Positions 7,118 to 14,919 of a stretch of 16,182 bases of DNA are shown in pieces. The first letter of the stretch is position 1. Each line of letters starts with the position of its first letter. This DNA comes from Chloroflexota bacterium. Lineage in GTDB: Bacteria > Chloroflexota > Dehalococcoidia > SAR202 > UBA11138. The position numbers and the translations under genes were made by a program. Under the pieces are notes generated by a model. The model saw only the letters and a program-made list of their open reading frames with translations. It was not told the DNA's origin and searched no databases. The DNA lies in assembly GCA_022566975.1 (NCBI GenBank), contig JADFHV010000010.1, positions 1-16,182 on the forward strand, read 5' to 3'.

Positions 7118-9427
7118 TCACTGCCTGGGCTCTGTTATGCCGATCACCTGGTCCACCGAAACGTCGTTTAGCACCTGTTTTCTGCCGCTCGGCCAGAATA
7201 TGATGATCTCATCTATTACAGTCGCAGTCCCGACTCCAAATTCAAGGTCGATGCTATCCATCGAAAGGTAGCTTGAACCCGCCAGTACCTCCTGCACCTG
7301 AACAAGCGGCTCCGTCTCGCCCCCGGGGGTCGTCGTCACATACACTCGCGCCCCGATGCCATCGGCGTTACTGCCGGTGCCATCTATTGCCATACGACCC
7401 GTGAGACGAAGGGAAATCCAGTGGTTGTCTCCACCACCGTTCATCCAGAGAAATATGGGGCCGCTCTGCAATTCTGTCTCGCCGCCCCCGATGAACACGG
7501 CGCCGCTGCTATTGGTGGCGATGAGGTCGACGTAGCCATCGCCGTTGAAGTCTCCGTGGGCCAGACCCTTGCCATTCTCATGAAACTTGGTCCGGAGCTC
7601 TCGGGCCCTGGTAGTGGCTTCGGGGTCCCTGGGGTCCAACGAGGAGTAATCGACATCCTGGACGTCCAGCAGACGCGCTCGGACCGTGATGTCCTCGAAG
7701 GAGCCTTGGCCATCGCCCCTGAGCATGCGTCCGGCGCTCGGGTAAGCGTGGCCCCCCGGTCCCTGACCCCTCCCGTTCTCTGATCCCAGCCAGTAGAGGT
7801 CCTGGTCCCCGTCGTTATCGAAGTCGAAGAAGGTTGCCCCGTATCCAAAATCATAGGCTGCGAGACCGGTCGGCACTACCCACGGGTGCAGTATGTTGTT
7901 GGGATCGAGGGAATCGGGAGGCATCACGAGACTGGGCACTACAACCGTGGACGGGGCCACATCCTGGAACAGCCCCGCCACATCGATGTCGGACATTCCA
8001 CGCGTCCCATTGTTACGCAGTAGAAAGTGAGCGCACTGGCCCCATACGAAGCGCTCCTCGTAACTGCAATCACCACCGGGCCTTGAATAAAGAGACCCCT
8101 CCTCGAATGGCCTTGTAAGCGGGTGATAGCCCATATTGGTGATAAAGACGTCCAGGTCTGCGTCCCCGTCATAGTCGCCCAAGGCGAACCCCATCCAGTC
8201 CCCGACCATGGCTATTCCCATCGCCTCGGTAACAGATGTGAATCGGACCTCTCCCGGGGATGAGTCGTTCCGGAAAACGTGCATGAGGTCAGCATCGTTG
8301 GACAACCACAAGTCGGGATCTCCGTCGTCATCGTAGTCAAAAAAGAGGGCTGCGTGGGTCCGGCCCGTCGGGTCTCCTACGGGGTTTCCCCTGGCGTCTT
8401 TGAGCGTCGGGTCGTAGCCCTGGTACTCCCGGCCGGTTTCGGGGTCCTCAAACAGCAGCGGTCGCCCCTCCGGGTCCAGTATGTATATCTCAGGGCCCCG
8501 GACACCCGCCGACTCGGCGACGTCGCGGAAGGTAAGGTCTCCGTTGTTGAGATAGAGCACGTTATAGTGGCCAGGGACAGACGGTCGTTCAAACTCGAAG
8601 AAGTCCTCGGTATACAGGTTCCCCACATAGATTTCCAGCCAGCCGTCGCCGTCCACATCGGCGCAGGCGATGCCGGCTGCGGAACGCAGGTTGACATCGT
8701 CGCCGAAGGCCGAGTCCGTGATCTCCGTGAACGTTCCGTCCCTATTGTTGACAAACAGCCGATCCCTGATGGCTGCGTGGAGCGTTCTGGCAATGTCATC
8801 GTCTCCCAGAGCAGACTTGTAGCCGAGGCTTTTTCCGGCTAACCCTCGCGCGCCAACATACAGGTCCTGATACCCATCGTTGTTGAGGTCGCAAGCCACC
8901 GCGCCGGAGCTATTGCTCTCCACAGCCGCTACGCCGGCAGCTTCGGCGACATTAACGAAGGTCCCGTCACCTTCATTGCGGTACAGCAAGTTGGGGTTTT
9001 GAAAGCTGTCGGTGACGTAAAAGTCCAGGTCGCCATCCCTGTCGTAGTCGAATACAACTACGCCAGGGCGCCAGTTCCACATCTGGTCGGGAAATTGGTC
9101 GGTGCCGTTCTTGAGAGCATGAGGCGCCACGTTAGTAAACGGTGTGACGGGAGCACGCCCCAAACCGAGATAGAACTCCCGGTCGCCATCGCCTTCGGAG
9201 ACGGCGCCGGTGCCGTCGTTACTGTCTTCAGAGCCCTGCTCGATCGAGGTGGACTCCCCGCCAGGGGCGGTGGGCGGGTCCGAGTCTGCTGCTGCGGCGG
9301 CCGCGACGTCGTCCTTCACTCCCGAGTCATCGGTGTCCGATAGAGGACCGATGAACATGAGCAGCAGGAACAGCGTCAGGAGGACGGAGAAGAGGGCGAG
9401 TCCCGCCGCCAGTTTCTTCCTGCTCAT
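7118..9427 (-). CDS. CRTAC1-like FG-GAP/VCBS protein with ASPIC-UnbV C-terminus
   Basis: This 769-residue protein has an N-terminal helix (~5-27) as a probable signal anchor and a short Ala/Asp linker. It then has repeated acidic loops typical of FG-GAP/VCBS propeller blades (DYDRDGD, DLNNDGY, DVDGDGW, DYDDDGD, DYDGDAD, DFDNDGD, DFNGDGY) and an ASPIC/UnbV domain over the last ~100 residues. Such proteins are extracytoplasmic and probably bind calcium; their partners are generally unknown. It is the paralogue of the fusion gene at 116-3409 but has no permease domain. Both copies keep a cysteine pair in the middle (GDCSY and GQCAH here). It lies 111 bp after dppC in the same orientation, so it is probably the last gene of the SBP-dppB-dppC operon. 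No good Shine-Dalgarno precedes the ATG. An upstream GTG in another frame ends at a TAA before it. Confidence 0.85.
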   Translation of the reverse strand: MSRKKLAAGLALFSVLLTLFLLLMFIGPLSDTDDSGVKDDVAAAAAADSDPPTAPGGESTSIEQGSEDSNDGTGAVSEGDGDREFYLGLGRAPVTPFTNVAPHALKNGTDQFPDQMWNWRPGVVVFDYDRDGDLDFYVTDSFQNPNLLYRNEGDGTFVNVAEAAGVAAVESNSSGAVACDLNNDGYQDLYVGARGLAGKSLGYKSALGDDDIARTLHAAIRDRLFVNNRDGTFTEITDSAFGDDVNLRSAAGIACADVDGDGWLEIYVGNLYTEDFFEFERPSVPGHYNVLYLNNGDLTFRDVAESAGVRGPEIYILDPEGRPLLFEDPETGREYQGYDPTLKDARGNPVGDPTGRTHAALFFDYDDDGDPDLWLSNDADLMHVFRNDSSPGEVRFTSVTEAMGIAMVGDWMGFALGDYDGDADLDVFITNMGYHPLTRPFEEGSLYSRPGGDCSYEERFVWGQCAHFLLRNNGTRGMSDIDVAGLFQDVAPSTVVVPSLVMPPDSLDPNNILHPWVVPTGLAAYDFGYGATFFDFDNDGDQDLYWLGSENGRGQGPGGHAYPSAGRMLRGDGQGSFEDITVRARLLDVQDVDYSSLDPRDPEATTRARELRTKFHENGKGLAHGDFNGDGYVDLIATNSSGAVFIGGGETELQSGPIFLWMNGGGDNHWISLRLTGRMAIDGTGSNADGIGARVYVTTTPGGETEPLVQVQEVLAGSSYLSMDSIDLEFGVGTATVIDEIIIFWPSGRKQVLNDVSVDQVIGITEPRQ

Positions 9428-9538
9428 GGTGTTAGAGCGGGATCAGCCGGTCTGGCACGGGACTCAGACGCCCCGGTCAGCGGGTAAACACAATCAGGCT
9501 GCACCAGCGGCATCCACACGGAAGCTGCTCGAAACGTC

Positions 9539-10444
9539 TTACGCTCGTCTGGATATTCTGGGGTCCAGGGCGTCGCGCAGGCCGTCACCGATGAGGTTTA
9601 CGCCGAGAATCGTGATAGAGAGGAAGAGGCCGGGGTAGAAGATGACCCAGAAGGCCTGCCGGGCGTAGTCCCGTCCCTGTCCCATTCCGTTGCCCCAGCT
9701 GGGTGTTTCCAGCGGGATCCCGGCGCCCAGGAAGCTCAGTCCCGCCTCGGACAGGATCGCGAGGGCGAACGTCAGAGTCCCGTACACCAGCAGCGCCGCT
9801 ATGGTGTTGGGAAGAACGTGGCGGAAAACGATCCGGACAGGGCTTGCCCCGATGGCCCGGGCCGCCTCCACGAACTCGCGCTCCCGCAGGCTGAGAACGG
9901 ACGATCTCACGACACGCGTGATGCTCGGGATCTGCACGACGGAGATGGCGAGCATGACATTCAGTATGCCAGTACCCATGACTGCCACCAGGGCTATGGC
10001 CAGAAGCAGAGACGGGAACGACATGAGGCCGTCCGCGAACCGCATGATGATCTTGTCGAGGGTTTTGCTGTAACCGGCGACGACCCCGAAGAAGGCCCCT
10101 CCTGTCACAGATACGAAGGCCACGACGGCCCCCACCAGCAGCGAGATCCGGCTCCCATATACGGTCCGGGAGTAGACGTCCCGGCCTAGCTGGTCGGTGC
10201 CGAACCAGTGCTCGCTTGAGGGAGCTTGCAGGCGCTCCTGGGGGAACAGTCTCGTGGCGCTTTTTGTCGTTATCTGCGCGGAGAATGTGGCCATCAGCGA
10301 TATCACGATCAGAATGACAAATCCCCCGGTCATGGTCGGGTTCTTCCGCAGGGCCCTGCGCGCCCCCAGCGTCCGCCCCCAGACGGACACCTTGTCGGCT
10401 GCGAGAGCCAGTGCGTCATCTGCCAGCGCTTGACGCTCGGCCAT
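9539..10444 (-). CDS. Dipeptide/oligopeptide ABC transporter permease, DppC/OppC type
   Basis: This 301-residue inner-membrane permease has an N-terminal cytoplasmic tail and first helix (~36-56), then the family motif HWFGTDQLGRDVYSR and five further helices. The ATPase-coupling EAA loop reads EAARAIGASPVRIVFRHVLP. The C-terminus NLIGDGLRDALDP is typical of the family. The ATG overlaps the dppB stop as TAATG, which indicates translational coupling. With DppB it forms the membrane channel of an importer fed by the lipoprotein encoded upstream. The matching ATPases (DppD/DppF) are not in this window. The last 62 bp of the gene recur as a remnant at 3492-3553. Confidence 0.92.
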   Translation of the reverse strand: MAERQALADDALALAADKVSVWGRTLGARRALRKNPTMTGGFVILIVISLMATFSAQITTKSATRLFPQERLQAPSSEHWFGTDQLGRDVYSRTVYGSRISLLVGAVVAFVSVTGGAFFGVVAGYSKTLDKIIMRFADGLMSFPSLLLAIALVAVMGTGILNVMLAISVVQIPSITRVVRSSVLSLREREFVEAARAIGASPVRIVFRHVLPNTIAALLVYGTLTFALAILSEAGLSFLGAGIPLETPSWGNGMGQGRDYARQAFWVIFYPGLFLSITILGVNLIGDGLRDALDPRISRRA

Positions 10445-11385
10445 TAGTAGCGGATCCTCGGGTCGATATATGCGTAGAGCAGGTCGATGAAAAGGTTGAT
10501 CGTCATATAGCTCAGGGCGATCATGAGCATCAGTCCCTGGATCACAGGGTAGTCTCTGCGCTGGATCGAGTCTACCACGAGCCGTCCGATCCCCGGGATG
10601 GCGAAGACCGTCTCCGTGACCACCAGGCCCGTTATGAGGCCGGCTATGCCGAGCCCGATGACGGTCAGAATGGGGGCGAACGCGTTCTTCAGGGCGTGCC
10701 TGAACAGCATCGTTGACTCCGCAAGACCCTTGGCCCTGGCCGTGCGGATGTAGTCCTCTCTCAAGACCTCCAGCAAGGTCGCTCGGGTAATGCGCGTAAG
10801 CAGGCCGGCTATGATGAGGCCAATCGATACGACGGGCAGGACCATCGAGCGTGCCCAGGTCCCGATGCCCTCGGACAGCGGCGCGTAGCCTATGGCCGGC
10901 AACAGCTGCAGCTTCACGGCGAACAAGAAGATGAGGTTATATGCGAGGTAGAAGCTGGGCACGGAGAACGCCAGAACGGCGAACACCATCGCAGTCCGGT
11001 CTATCCAGCTGTTGGCCTTCCAGGCGGCCAGTACCCCCAGCGGGACACCAACCAGCACCGCAAAGATTTCGGCCGCGCCGCCTATCCACAGACTCGGTGG
11101 CAGCCGCTGGAAGATCAGCTCCCGGATCGGAAGTCGCGACATTACGGATTCGCCCAGGTCCCCCCTCAGGGTGGCCTTCGTCCATATCCAGAACTGTTGC
11201 AGCAGCGGCTTGTCCAGGCCCAGGCGCGCTCTTATCTTGTCGATCTCTTCCCTGGTGCCGGTCTGCCCACCCAGCAGCGCGGCAGGGTCTCCGGGCGCAA
11301 GGTGAATCAGCGAGAAGGTAAATATGCCGACGAACATGACCACCGGGATGAAGGCTAAGAGCCGTTGGACTATGTACCGTTGCAC
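10444..11385 (-). CDS. Dipeptide/oligopeptide ABC transporter permease, DppB/OppB type
   Basis: This 313-residue permease starts at GTG (11383-11385), which gives the usual MQRYIVQRLL beginning. Six hydrophobic helices are visible. Family landmarks are the LAPGDPAALLGG stretch after helix 1, the coupling loop DYIRTARAKGLAESTMLFRH and the C-terminal DPRIRY. Length and motifs are standard. It pairs with DppC, with which it shares a base at the stop/start junction. It is separated from the binding-protein gene by 141 bp containing a stem-loop, which probably lowers permease expression relative to the binding protein. Substrate class (peptide, or another family-5 ligand such as nickel or sugars) cannot be fixed from the permease alone. 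Confidence 0.92.
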   Translation of the reverse strand: MQRYIVQRLLAFIPVVMFVGIFTFSLIHLAPGDPAALLGGQTGTREEIDKIRARLGLDKPLLQQFWIWTKATLRGDLGESVMSRLPIRELIFQRLPPSLWIGGAAEIFAVLVGVPLGVLAAWKANSWIDRTAMVFAVLAFSVPSFYLAYNLIFLFAVKLQLLPAIGYAPLSEGIGTWARSMVLPVVSIGLIIAGLLTRITRATLLEVLREDYIRTARAKGLAESTMLFRHALKNAFAPILTVIGLGIAGLITGLVVTETVFAIPGIGRLVVDSIQRRDYPVIQGLMLMIALSYMTINLFIDLLYAYIDPRIRY

Positions 11386-11430
11386 GTCGCCGAATCCCCT
11401 AAGCTGAGGTCTCTGTCAGGACACAACAAT

Positions 11431-11465
11431 GGGGAGGCCGAGCAATCCTAAGACCCGACCTCCCC
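11431..11465 (-). terminator. Stem-loop between the binding-protein and permease genes
   Basis: The arms at 11431-11440 and 11456-11465 pair over 10 bp around a 15-nt loop. One position is a G-U wobble in minus-strand RNA but a C-A mismatch on the plus strand, so the structure suits the operon transcript. No U-run follows, so it is more likely a partial attenuator or an mRNA-stabilising structure, as often found after binding-protein genes. A TTTTTT at 11479-11484 is on the wrong side for this orientation. Confidence 0.45.
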
Positions 11466-11526
11466 ACACTTACCATCCTTTTTTGCCGGCCTTTGGCCAG
11501 GGAGCCTTCCCTAGCCGCAGACCCGG

Positions 11527-13332
11527 CTAATCATCGAGCCACACACCGTCGAAGGACACCTCAAGGAAGACCTCGTAACCCTTGACCTCGACCCTGTGCA
11601 CGTTCAGTGCGTTCAGCTGGCCGTAGTGGATGTAGGGCGGGTCGTTGATCTTAGCAATCTGTATCTTGCCGACGATCGCCCTCTGCTCTTCAAAGGATTG
11701 GGCTGCTCCGTACTCCTTTATCAGGTCCTGGACTTCCTGGTTGTCCCAGCCGCACTTCCAGGTCGTGCTGAAACCAGGGTTGCCGATGGGGTCATATGCG
11801 TTCCACCCCGTGATGGCAAGGTTCCAGTCGCAGTCCGAGCTCGACCTGCTTGCCACCGTCGCCCAGTCCATGGCGGGCATGTCGACCGGTATGCCGGCGT
11901 CCTCCATGTTCTGCTTGGCTACCACCAGGCTGCCATAGTGGGCCATGTTCGTGGCGTTCATCATATGGATCGGCTGGGTGACATCCCACCCGGTCTCCTC
12001 CGCGGCCTCCGCCCACAGCACCTTGGCCCGTGCGATCATGGCCTCCGTCGGCTCGAAGTTGTCGACGGCCTCGAACATGTCCACAATGCCGTCGTCGATG
12101 TCCCACGTGCCACCGATCACGAAGACCCCGTGGCCGAGTTGCCACGTACCCGGCGGCCCGAAGGTGGACATCGCGTCCCTGTAGTTGATGACGAGCTGCA
12201 CCGCCACGCGCGCCTTGACGCTATTGAAGGGCGGGATGCTCTTGTTGATGAACATGCCGGGGGAGTGGTCCGGTGACACGATAGCAGCAACCAGCCGCTT
12301 GTTCCCCCGCACTATCTCGAGGAAGTCGTTGGACATTATGTCCGCGAAGTCCAGCTGGCCCGTCTCCAGCGCCGCCATCTTGGTGTTGCCGTCAGGCACG
12401 TCGATCAGCTTAAGGCCGTCAAGATAGGCCTCACGGCTCCCGGCCCAACCGGTCTTGGGATCGGACCGAGGCTTGTAGCCCTCGAACTTCTCATAGGTCA
12501 GCACGTTACCGGGCGAGTAGTCCACCACCATCATGGGCCCGGCGCCAACGATCTCTTCCCAGGGTATCGGCTCACTCTGCGGGTACGCGATTGCCAGGTC
12601 CGCTGGGATTATGGCTAATATGGCCTGTCCCATGTAGAACGGCATGACGCCGAACGGGTCGCTCATCGTCAGCGTGAAGGTCTTGTCGTCCACCTTCGCC
12701 TGGGTCGGCAGCGCGAGGTCCCATACGCTCTTGGGCACGGGGTTTATCTGGGTATGCCACTTGTCGATGGATGGCAGGACATCGTCAGACGTGACAGCCC
12801 TCCCATCCCAGAACGTGAGGCCATCCCTGAGAGTGAAGGTGTAGACGATGGCATCGTCGCTCAACGTCCAATCCTCCAGCATCTGAGGCTGGGCGTTACC
12901 CTGCAAGTCCCAGCCTACCAGGTAGTCGTTCCAGCGGCTTGAGGCAAGGTAGGATATGCCTGCCGTACTGCCCCAGTGGTCTACCGTATCGAGGCCGCCA
13001 TGGCCCGTCCACTTGAGGACGCCGCCCGTCTTGACGATATCGGCCGAGGGTGTAGGAGGAATGGAGCGGATCGCCACGGCGCCTATTCCACCGCCCAGTT
13101 TGGTCCCAAGAATGTCTGGAGCCGCTTCTTGCGCCGCTGCTGCGGCTGCCGGCTGGGCAGGCGCCGCTGGCGCCGATGGCGCTCCGGCCGCTAACGCCGC
13201 CGCGGGCGCTGCGGGGGCCGCCTGTTGGGCCGGCCCGGGCGCCACATCGGCCTCATCGTCGCTGGCGCAGGCTACCAGCGCTAACGCGCCGATGACCAGC
13301 GACACCATAAATAGCTTCGAAAGGGTCCTCAT
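11527..13332 (-). CDS. ABC transporter solute-binding lipoprotein, family 5 (peptide-binding type)
   Basis: This 601-residue protein starts at an ATG preceded by a strong AGGAGGT (13338-13344) five bases away. Residues 1-22 are a lipoprotein signal (LVAC, C22). A low-complexity Ala/Pro linker (~32-72) follows, then the mature family-5 fold: YTFTLRDGLTFWDGRAVTSDDV matches the family signature in pattern, and GAGPMMVVDY and YEKFEGY follow. It would capture the ligand outside the membrane and deliver it to DppB/DppC. Family 5 covers peptides, nickel and oligosaccharides; the nearby dipeptidase and D-aminoacylase favour peptides or N-acyl amino acids, by inference. It is the first gene of the operon, with a good promoter upstream. 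Confidence 0.9.
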   Translation of the reverse strand: MRTLSKLFMVSLVIGALALVACASDDEADVAPGPAQQAAPAAPAAALAAGAPSAPAAPAQPAAAAAAQEAAPDILGTKLGGGIGAVAIRSIPPTPSADIVKTGGVLKWTGHGGLDTVDHWGSTAGISYLASSRWNDYLVGWDLQGNAQPQMLEDWTLSDDAIVYTFTLRDGLTFWDGRAVTSDDVLPSIDKWHTQINPVPKSVWDLALPTQAKVDDKTFTLTMSDPFGVMPFYMGQAILAIIPADLAIAYPQSEPIPWEEIVGAGPMMVVDYSPGNVLTYEKFEGYKPRSDPKTGWAGSREAYLDGLKLIDVPDGNTKMAALETGQLDFADIMSNDFLEIVRGNKRLVAAIVSPDHSPGMFINKSIPPFNSVKARVAVQLVINYRDAMSTFGPPGTWQLGHGVFVIGGTWDIDDGIVDMFEAVDNFEPTEAMIARAKVLWAEAAEETGWDVTQPIHMMNATNMAHYGSLVVAKQNMEDAGIPVDMPAMDWATVASRSSSDCDWNLAITGWNAYDPIGNPGFSTTWKCGWDNQEVQDLIKEYGAAQSFEEQRAIVGKIQIAKINDPPYIHYGQLNALNVHRVEVKGYEVFLEVSFDGVWLDD

Positions 13333-13413
13333 CGCCTACCTCCTGATCGCTTCCCTGGGTTCGAGCCTTTCAATAGGCACGGCCGCCGAAGAGCACTTCC
13401 AAAAATTTCGATA

Positions 13414-13442
13414 ATTATCCCTCATGGAACAACCTACGTCAA
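13414..13442 (-). promoter_or_regulatory. Sigma-70-type promoter of the binding-protein operon
   Basis: On the minus strand, -35 TTGACG (13437-13442) and -10 GATAAT (13414-13419) are separated by 17 bp, giving a leader of about 75 nt to the start at 13332. The same two hexamers and spacing recur at 3567-3595, with further similarity upstream to 13470 (for example TCGGATT in both), which may mark an activator site or UP region. Confidence 0.75.
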
Positions 13443-13644
13443 CCCGGTGGTCTTCGGATTTGTCCATCGACCATCGCCACGGCGACCCATCACTATTGGG
13501 CGCCGCGGCCCGTTCAACCTCGCAGACCTATATCATGCTTGCGGCCTTGTATCACATAGGTTTGGCAATTGCAATACCTAGGCTCCCTTTATGCCCACCC
13601 CCGGCCCCTGTATCTCTCGTGTGCTATCCAGACCAGGACACGGC
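13443..13644. other. Intergenic region between the dipeptidase and the operon promoter
   Basis: No gene is supported in this 202-bp part. It contains the conserved stretch just upstream of the promoter (to ~13470) and an imperfect palindrome at 13557-13580. No T-rich terminator was seen after the dipeptidase stop, so some read-through into the operon is possible. Confidence 0.5.
13557..13580. promoter_or_regulatory. 24-bp imperfect palindrome, candidate operator
   Basis: The half-sites TAGGTTTGGCAA and TTGCAATACCTA are inverted repeats matching at 10 of 12 positions around a central CAATTG. The site is about 115 bp upstream of the operon -35 and about 65 bp past the dipeptidase stop. A dimeric regulator could bind it, but no regulator gene is in view and no second copy was found. 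Confidence 0.3.
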
Positions 13645-14868
13645 CTATCTGCCTGCGGGCGGTGGCCCGTCCAGGTCCTCTATGCGCGCCTCGGACGGCC
13701 CGCGCTCCTGCTGCAGGCGTTGGGCGACCGCTTCGGCCCCCCGGAGCGCTCTCAACACGTTTCGGCCCATGATCTTCAAGATGTCTTCGTCGCTATACTC
13801 CCTGCGGACAAGCTCGGCCGTTAGCATTGGGTATTTGGAGACGTCCTCCAACCCGTCCGGCGTGTCGGACATGCCGTCGAAGTCAGAGCCTATGCCGATG
13901 TAGTCGACGCCGATCCTGTCACGGATATGGTCGATGTGGTCTGCCACCTCTGTCAGTGTCCCAGGGGGGGCCGGGTTGGCCTCCTCCCAGCCCGCGATCT
14001 CTTGGTCCACCGCCTCTTCGGTGCTTCCGGGCAGCGCCTCCAGACGTTTCCTCTCCGTGTCCCGCCGATACCAATGGTCACAGGCCTCCTTATTTATGAA
14101 GGCATTCGGGAACGCCACCATGACCACGCCACCGTTCTCCGGCAGGCGCGTCAGGACGTCGTCGGGCACGTTGCGCGAGTGGTCGGTCAGGCCCCGCGCC
14201 GAGGAGTGGCTGAAGATCACGGGCGCTTCGGCCTCGTTCAGCGTGTCATGCATGGTCTCCGGGGACACGTGAGAGAGGTCCACGAGCATCCCCAGGCGGT
14301 TCATCTCTCGCACTACCTCGCGGCCGAACTCTGTGAGGCCGTTAGCCACCGGCGTATCGGTAGCCGAGTCAGCCCAGTTAGTATTGTCGAAGTGGGTCAT
14401 CGTCATGTACCGCACTCCGAGCCTGTAATAGGTGCGAAGGACACCCAGCGAGTCGACGATGGAGTGTCCCCCTTCGACGCCGATCAGAGAGGCTATTTTG
14501 CCGGCCTGAAACGCTCGACCCGCATCGTCCGCGGTCAGGGCAAGCTCAAAGGTCTCTGGGTAACGGCGTATCATGTTGTGGATGAAGTCGATCTCATCCA
14601 TCGTCCGCTGGACGTACTCCCCCTCCGGGAGCCAGGCCGGCGCGTAGGCCACCCAGAATTGCCCGCCGACACCGCCTTCCCGCAGCCGTGCGATGTCGGT
14701 ATGCAGCTCCGGTTGATGCTGGCCGAGGTCAAACCGGGATAGCAAGCCCTCAGCCTTATTGCGAAACGCGTAGGGAAGATCGTTGTGGCCGTCGATAAAC
14801 TGGCCCTGCCTGTGAAGCTCTCTGGCCCGCTGAAGGGAAGAAGATTCCGACTGGTCGAGGTTACTCAT
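13645..14868 (-). CDS. Membrane-dipeptidase-type metallopeptidase (peptidase M19)
   Basis: This 407-residue zinc hydrolase starts at an ATG with AGGAG about 8 bases upstream. The M19 metal site is complete: H28 and D30 (IDGHNDLP), bridging E132 (VEGGHS), H200 (LVDLSHVS) and H221 (IFSHSSARG), plus the late GIGSDFDG motif. The 21-residue gap between the last two histidines is the same as in renal dipeptidase. The family cleaves dipeptides and often accepts a D-residue at the C-terminal side. There is no signal peptide, so it probably acts in the cytoplasm on imported peptides. It lies 51 bp after the D-aminoacylase-family gene, in the same direction, and the two are probably cotranscribed. The binding-protein operon begins 313 bp further on. 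Confidence 0.92.
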   Translation of the reverse strand: MSNLDQSESSSLQRARELHRQGQFIDGHNDLPYAFRNKAEGLLSRFDLGQHQPELHTDIARLREGGVGGQFWVAYAPAWLPEGEYVQRTMDEIDFIHNMIRRYPETFELALTADDAGRAFQAGKIASLIGVEGGHSIVDSLGVLRTYYRLGVRYMTMTHFDNTNWADSATDTPVANGLTEFGREVVREMNRLGMLVDLSHVSPETMHDTLNEAEAPVIFSHSSARGLTDHSRNVPDDVLTRLPENGGVVMVAFPNAFINKEACDHWYRRDTERKRLEALPGSTEEAVDQEIAGWEEANPAPPGTLTEVADHIDHIRDRIGVDYIGIGSDFDGMSDTPDGLEDVSKYPMLTAELVRREYSDEDILKIMGRNVLRALRGAEAVAQRLQQERGPSEARIEDLDGPPPAGR

Positions 14869-14919
14869 GGCCCGCTCCTGTACCGTCTTTATCGAAACGC
14901 ACGCCTGTACCCTACCGGC

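Larger units (their letters stand above)
7005..9602. repeat. Right copy of the large duplicated segment
   Basis: This is the homologue of ~4-3553. It runs from just after the stop of the propeller gene, through the CRTAC1-like gene and the 111-bp gap, into the end of dppC. In this copy dppC continues intact beyond 9602, whereas the left copy switches to SBP-promoter sequence. Identity is highest over the 3' flank and C-terminal coding end and lower in the middle of the gene. Confidence 0.9.

Noticed and set aside
11466..11490. Plus-strand terminator using the 11431-11465 stem and TTTTTT at 11479
   Set aside because: The T-run is 13 nt from the stem, and no plus-strand gene ends here.
13927..14742. 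Plus-strand open frame (271 codons) inside the dipeptidase gene
   Set aside because: The minus strand encodes a complete M19 active site; this is a shadow frame.
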